DNA of 64,000 bases from Dicyema japonicum (Eukaryota > Dicyemida > Rhombozoa > Dicyemidae), in the NCBI GenBank assembly GCA_011109175.1, contig RDEW01000006.1, forward strand, positions 185,989 to 249,988, written 5' to 3'. Made by a program: the position numbers and the translations under genes. Shown one piece after another: positions 60,174 through 64,000 of the stretch; positions within the stretch are counted from its first letter, which is position 1; each line of letters starts with the position of its first letter. The notes beneath the pieces are model-generated. The model saw only the letters and a program-made list of their open reading frames with translations. It ran no database searches and had not been told where the DNA came from.

Positions 60174-60649
60174 AGTCCAAACCTTCACAGGAATGCGCCC
60201 TCGTCGTGTTCAATCAACTCCTAAAACCGACGATTGAGTACGCCTGTGCCTCATGGGCCTATGGAGCTTCGATATCAAATTCACTCAAGATCAATACCCT
60301 AGCACGTCAAACGAATCTACCCCCGATCTTTTCCCTCCAATGCTTGACCACGCCGAATCAAAAATAATGGCTCCGGCTTCATCTGTCTGTGTGGCCAAGA
60401 AACAAGTCGTTTTTTCCATTCAAGGCTAAAGGCTTCAAATACACGAAATTTGGGGGAAAACCCCACTCCTCTTCAAAACTTAATGAAAGATGATCGTCGT
60501 TTATTCAGGAAAGCCGTGGGTACTCTGGAGGAACACAGGAAAAACCTCTCGATCCTGTTGAGGCGTACCGGGATCACTTAATTAGTTGGATTACTCCTTC
60601 TTTCTTGGTGTTCCCTTTTCGGGGTTATTAAATAAAATAAAATAAATAA
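58983..60649 (+). mobile_element. 5'-truncated jockey/CR1-group LINE with intact RT core
   Basis: It is flanked by a 13-bp TSD, ATGATAGTTGATG (58970-58982 and 60650-60662). It ends in a (AAATA)n-like tail. It is inserted into the family A element. The RT frame is open for almost 400 codons, making it the youngest-looking jockey copy here. The missing 5' end would hold ORF1 and the APE domain. Confidence 0.9.
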
Positions 60650-60908
60650 ATGATAGTTGATGCCACGTTAGTCTTTTATTCAAATCTAGTAAAATTAATA
60701 AATAAAAAATAAATAAATAATTTGACTTTATTGACCTAAAAATTGAAATTTAACCTTTGTTTGACATTACACAAAATTTTGACTTTTCGACTTTATAACT
60801 TTTGATTTATATAATATTCTTGATTAAAAATCACATTTTTGTAAGTTTTAAACAATTTTAAAAAACATGAATTTTTGACTTTATTGACAAAAATCGCTTA
60901 GATATGAC

Positions 60909-61960
60909 TTATATGACTATGGTTGCCATAGTTATGACTATGTACTAACAATTAATCCTAACAACATTGAATTGAGCCGTAAGAGGTTGGGGTTCATGTA
61001 TACCAATACCCAACCTGTAGACATTACAGAGGACGAGAACAATTACGACTGTCTGATTGGGAGTCACACCTTTAAATCAAAAATCACTTCCTTATACTAA
61101 CCCTCGAAACAAAATTTGCATTATCAGTTCATTTCAAAAAACAGAATCCACCCAAGCCTCAAGATGATCCACTAGTGAGTTTGAAATTACTACCATCAAA
61201 ATCCTTGGAGTGTAATAGAAGCGAGGTTTCCTCACCCCTTGGAAGCTAGTATTTGCTATTGCCATCGTGAGACTTTTTTAATACAAAATTGGACAATCAG
61301 ACTCGTCGTTGTGCCAACCCTACCTTCCTAACGACTACGATCTCTTATCTTGTTCAATCCACTTTACCCCACCACATCGCTAGTAAAACAATGTCACTAC
61401 TCGATTCTCCCACCTAGACATTTATCCTCTTCGGAGAGGAGTTATGAACCTGATTCCCCTCCATTTCCTCCTCGATCACGAGGCACGTTATCGAACTGAG
61501 TAGGTAATTCTACTTGGTGACTGGTTGTTGTAACCATCGAGAGAATATTCAGTATCAATGCTCCACCAACGTCTTCTTGGGGACAACGAATTGAACTACG
61601 TTCTAGTTGGTGCGTCGATTACGATAGCTGTCAAGTGAGACATAAGACTTCGAACGACACTGTCTCACGTAAAAACAATAGGGATGACTTTGATTGAAGG
61701 ACCATACAGTAGTTCCCCCGCCAATAAGTCATACAGCCTGTCTACTTCAGTGACAATAGATAGTTGATAGAGGTGTCTTCAGTTTCTTTGCTTTTTTGGT
61801 GTCGTACATTCTGCATGAGTGCACATGTATGCAGTTAGTTTGTTGTGCCTTCGGATGTAGTCGGTGGTGAGAATCCTGTTGCTTCTTACATAATGAATCT
61901 TTATCTCCAAAAACAAGCCCTTGATTTGAAGAAGGCAAAGCCTCGGATCTCAGACTATTG
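60909..61960. other. Decayed, unassigned sequence
   Basis: A plus frame near 60950-61080 (NNIELSRKRLGFMYTNTQP) and another near 61190 (TTIKILGV, as in jockey 'xxILGVxxD') hint at further LINE remains. The minus frame 61747-61938 is His/Lys rich and unrecognised. Nothing firm can be called. Confidence 0.25.
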
Positions 61961-62026
61961 TTTCAACTGACCACCATCAATATTTTCATCCCCACAACAA
62001 TCATAAAGTATTGAGTTGAGTGACCT

Positions 62027-62605
62027 TCTCCTGATACTATCCATCACTTACTCTCTAAATCAGCCAGGAACTGATGCAGCATAAATTCACTTCAATGAGA
62101 AATTAAAGTCCTCTCCCAAGTCTTGCACGATCAATATACAATCTTTCATGGTTAGCAGGCTTTACATGTATTTTATGTACCAATTTCACGATCCTCTTAT
62201 TCACATTTTCAGTGATCGTCTTCAAAACATCCAGTTTCACGACGTTGTTGGCACGATCCTTTAAAACTCTGAGAGCGACAGTCTTCATGTCCGTTCAGAA
62301 ATTTTACATTTTTCANTCTCCTGATACTATCCATCACTTACTCTCTAAATCAGCCAGGAACTGATACAACATAAATTCACTTCAATGAGAAATTAAAGTC
62401 CTCTTCCAAGTCTTGCACGATTAATATACAATCCTTCATGGTTAGCAGGCATTAAATGTATTTTATGTACCAATCTCATAATCATCTTATTAACATTTTC
62501 AGCGATCGTCCTCAAAACATCCAGTTTTACGACATTGTTGGCACGATCCTTTAAAACTCTGAGAGCGACAGTCTTCATGTCCGTTCAGAAATTTTACATT
62601 TTTCA
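62027..62605. repeat. 289-bp duplication around a single N
   Basis: 62027-62315 and 62317-62605 are each 289 bp and differ at a dozen or so positions, with the N at 62316 exactly between them. Both keep an open minus frame of 61 codons (MKTVALRVLKDRANNVVKLD, then PANHE and LYI followed by RARLGRGL). The copies may be two alleles or overlapping contig ends, or a true tandem repeat. Confidence 0.8.
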
Positions 62606-63130
62606 TAAAACCTGTGTTGATACCTTTTCCTCGACAAATATGATTTTCACTACAAACTCAACTCAAAGATCCTCAGGCAGGTTGGGCTTTTACATAGCTC
62701 TTAAAGAGTCCTGTGTTTGATTTTTTAGGCCAGTAGATGACTACTATTTCTGTCAGCTGATTTCTCTGGTATCCTTCAAGTCTGTTAAGCAAGTTCCTGA
62801 GCTTTACAGTAGTATTGGTTTATGGACGCATTAAATACCCTTATCCGCATATTCATATACACATGCGGTCTAAATATTCCACATTTTTTCGTTGCGTAAG
62901 ACTGCGAGAAACGACGAAGTATTTTTCAAAAATCAGTAATAGCTGTAATCACATCAATGTTACATTTACTCAAACAAAAACAGCAGAATGCCTTAATTCA
63001 TCCACCCAGTCCCTTCAAGTAAGACCAGTAGCTAACAAATGAAAACAACCAAAGGCAGACAGTGCCAGAATACCCACAAATTAGTATGAAATCACAAATT
63101 CACAATTATAAATGTTAAATAAATGAGTCA
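62606..63130. other. Interval without a recognised gene
   Basis: Short frames only (62815-63042 plus). No element ends or motifs seen. Confidence 0.25.
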
Positions 63131-63138
63131 AAAATATA

Positions 63139-64000
63139 GTTATTTACATTTCTCCCCAATAAGTCCATTAATATACTCGATGTAAGACTGACAAGACCTA
63201 GTCCGATCACATTTCATACGCCCAACAAACTCAGTGTGACCCAACTCATTATCCCTACAATTAACACCAACAATCACTTAAACACAAAGAATAGTATCCT
63301 CGTCTTCCTTTGAGCACTTAACTGGGCCATAGCCAACCCCAAACCATACGAATTCCAATTCCTGAATCCCCCAGGGACAAACTAAAATACACCAAACCAC
63401 CAACCAGTCTTTCTGCCACGTCTTTATACTCACAAACACCGAAAAAGTCAAACAAAACTTCAGACGGGGTCTCGCAACGTGCCAATAAATAGCACACTGA
63501 ACCCATATCCAACATACAAAGACCGCTTTTTGCCATATTAGAGTATAACAGAGCCAGTAGAGGTCCAAAAGAAACAAAATAGTTCCCAGCAGAGTCCTCA
63601 AAGCATCACTTCTCAATTTAAGTGACGTCATACATCGATGGGGAAATCTCAGACATCACTGTATTGGCCCTAACAGACAGCACACGACAGAAGGCAGCAT
63701 ATCTCTCATCCAAAGACATCTCACTTGCCATAAAAGTGCTCTACGGTCAACTAGCGCAATACATGGGTCAGCAGGGAAAACAGTAAATATGGGAGTAAGC
63801 TTACCGACCTGCAAATGGGCACTCTCATACTAAGAGATCCACCAAAGATTTTTGGAACCCTACAGACCTTCAAAACGTCATAGATCGAATTCCCCAATAG
63901 CTTCAAAAAGTTCCCAGTATCACTTGTGAGTGCTTTATGGGCCACTAGGAGAATAAAACATACACCATACACAATCTGGCGATAATAAGAGAGGTAGCAT
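63139..64000 (-). CDS. Unidentified minus-strand gene, probably spliced, cut by window end
   Basis: Coding-looking minus frames succeed one another: DTGNFLKLLGNSIYDVLKVC (near 63900), SLDERYAAFCRVLSVRANTV (near 63700), LALLYSNMAKSGLCMLDMGS then CETPSEVLFDFFGVCEYKDV (63540-63400), and finally ELGHTEFVGRMKCDRTRSCQ then SYIEYINGLIGEKCK and a TAA stop near 63139. Breaks between them coincide with short GT...AG stretches (one of 23 nt ends near 63258) or with homopolymers. Cys-rich and conserved in appearance, but I do not recognise the family. Confidence 0.4.

Larger units (their letters stand above)
57780..60900 (-). mobile_element. hAT-like element, family A, second copy (contains a LINE)
   Basis: The left end TAGGGCGATTTTTTTGAC and right end GACAAAAATCGCTTA form a short TIR. 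The TSD is TATATGAC (57772-57779) against GATATGAC (60901-60908), 7 of 8 matching. Without the LINE (58983-60649 plus one TSD) it is about 1.44 kb. Its parts run in the same order as the dispersed pieces at 13.85-22.78 kb. No intact ORF remains. Confidence 0.65.

Overview
The window is nuclear DNA of a small-genome animal. Five host genes are recognisable: MSH6, ribosomal protein L19, vigilin/HDLBP, a DHX15/PRP43-type RNA helicase and URM1. Most of the rest is transposon debris. Aligning MSH6, L19, vigilin and the helicase to their known families shows about 30 spliceosomal introns, nearly all 21-26 nt with a mode of 22. Splicing L19 this way gives exactly 196 codons, the usual animal length. 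Introns this short, with the standard code and metazoan-type mobile elements, fit a dicyemid mesozoan best. That assignment is an inference from intron size and element content, not from a marker gene.

Layout. 0-1.9 kb: end of a hAT element and reverse-transcriptase (RT) fragments. 1.9-5.3 kb: MSH6 (minus). 5.7-7.9 kb: LINE fragments. 8.3-8.9 kb: RPL19 (minus). 9.7-13.1 kb: vigilin (plus), divergent from RPL19. 13.4-22.8 kb: a nested transposon stack in which target-site duplications (TSDs) let the order of insertion be read. 22.8-45 kb: LINE, hAT, Ginger and Tc1-like remnants separated by AT-rich sequence. 45.4-47.6 kb: DHX15-like helicase (plus). 49.4-50.7 kb: LINE pieces. 52.0 kb: URM1 (plus). 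52.4-61.5 kb: more LINE and hAT elements. 62.0-62.6 kb: a 289-bp duplication across a single N. 63-64 kb: unidentified minus-strand coding-looking sequence running off the end.

Mobile elements. (i) A non-LTR element with RT, CCHC knuckle and a PD-(D/E)XK-like nuclease: one full-length copy and two 3' fragments. (ii) Jockey/CR1-group LINEs, more than ten copies, every one on the plus strand, several ending in the peptide GIT-stop. (iii) RTE-like APE LINEs, one nearly full length. (iv) At least four hAT families with 8-bp TSDs. (v) A Ginger-like integrase transposon with TGTCA/TGACA ends and 5-bp TSDs, two copies. (vi) A Tc1/mariner-like remnant.

Host genes. MSH6 (mismatch repair), L19 (60S ribosome), vigilin (multi-KH RNA binding), the helicase (spliceosome and ribosome assembly) and URM1 (sulfur carrier for tRNA thiolation) are housekeeping genes with no operon-like relationship. 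Several carry single-base frameshifts in homopolymer runs. That pattern points to residual consensus errors, so gene integrity should be judged after polishing.
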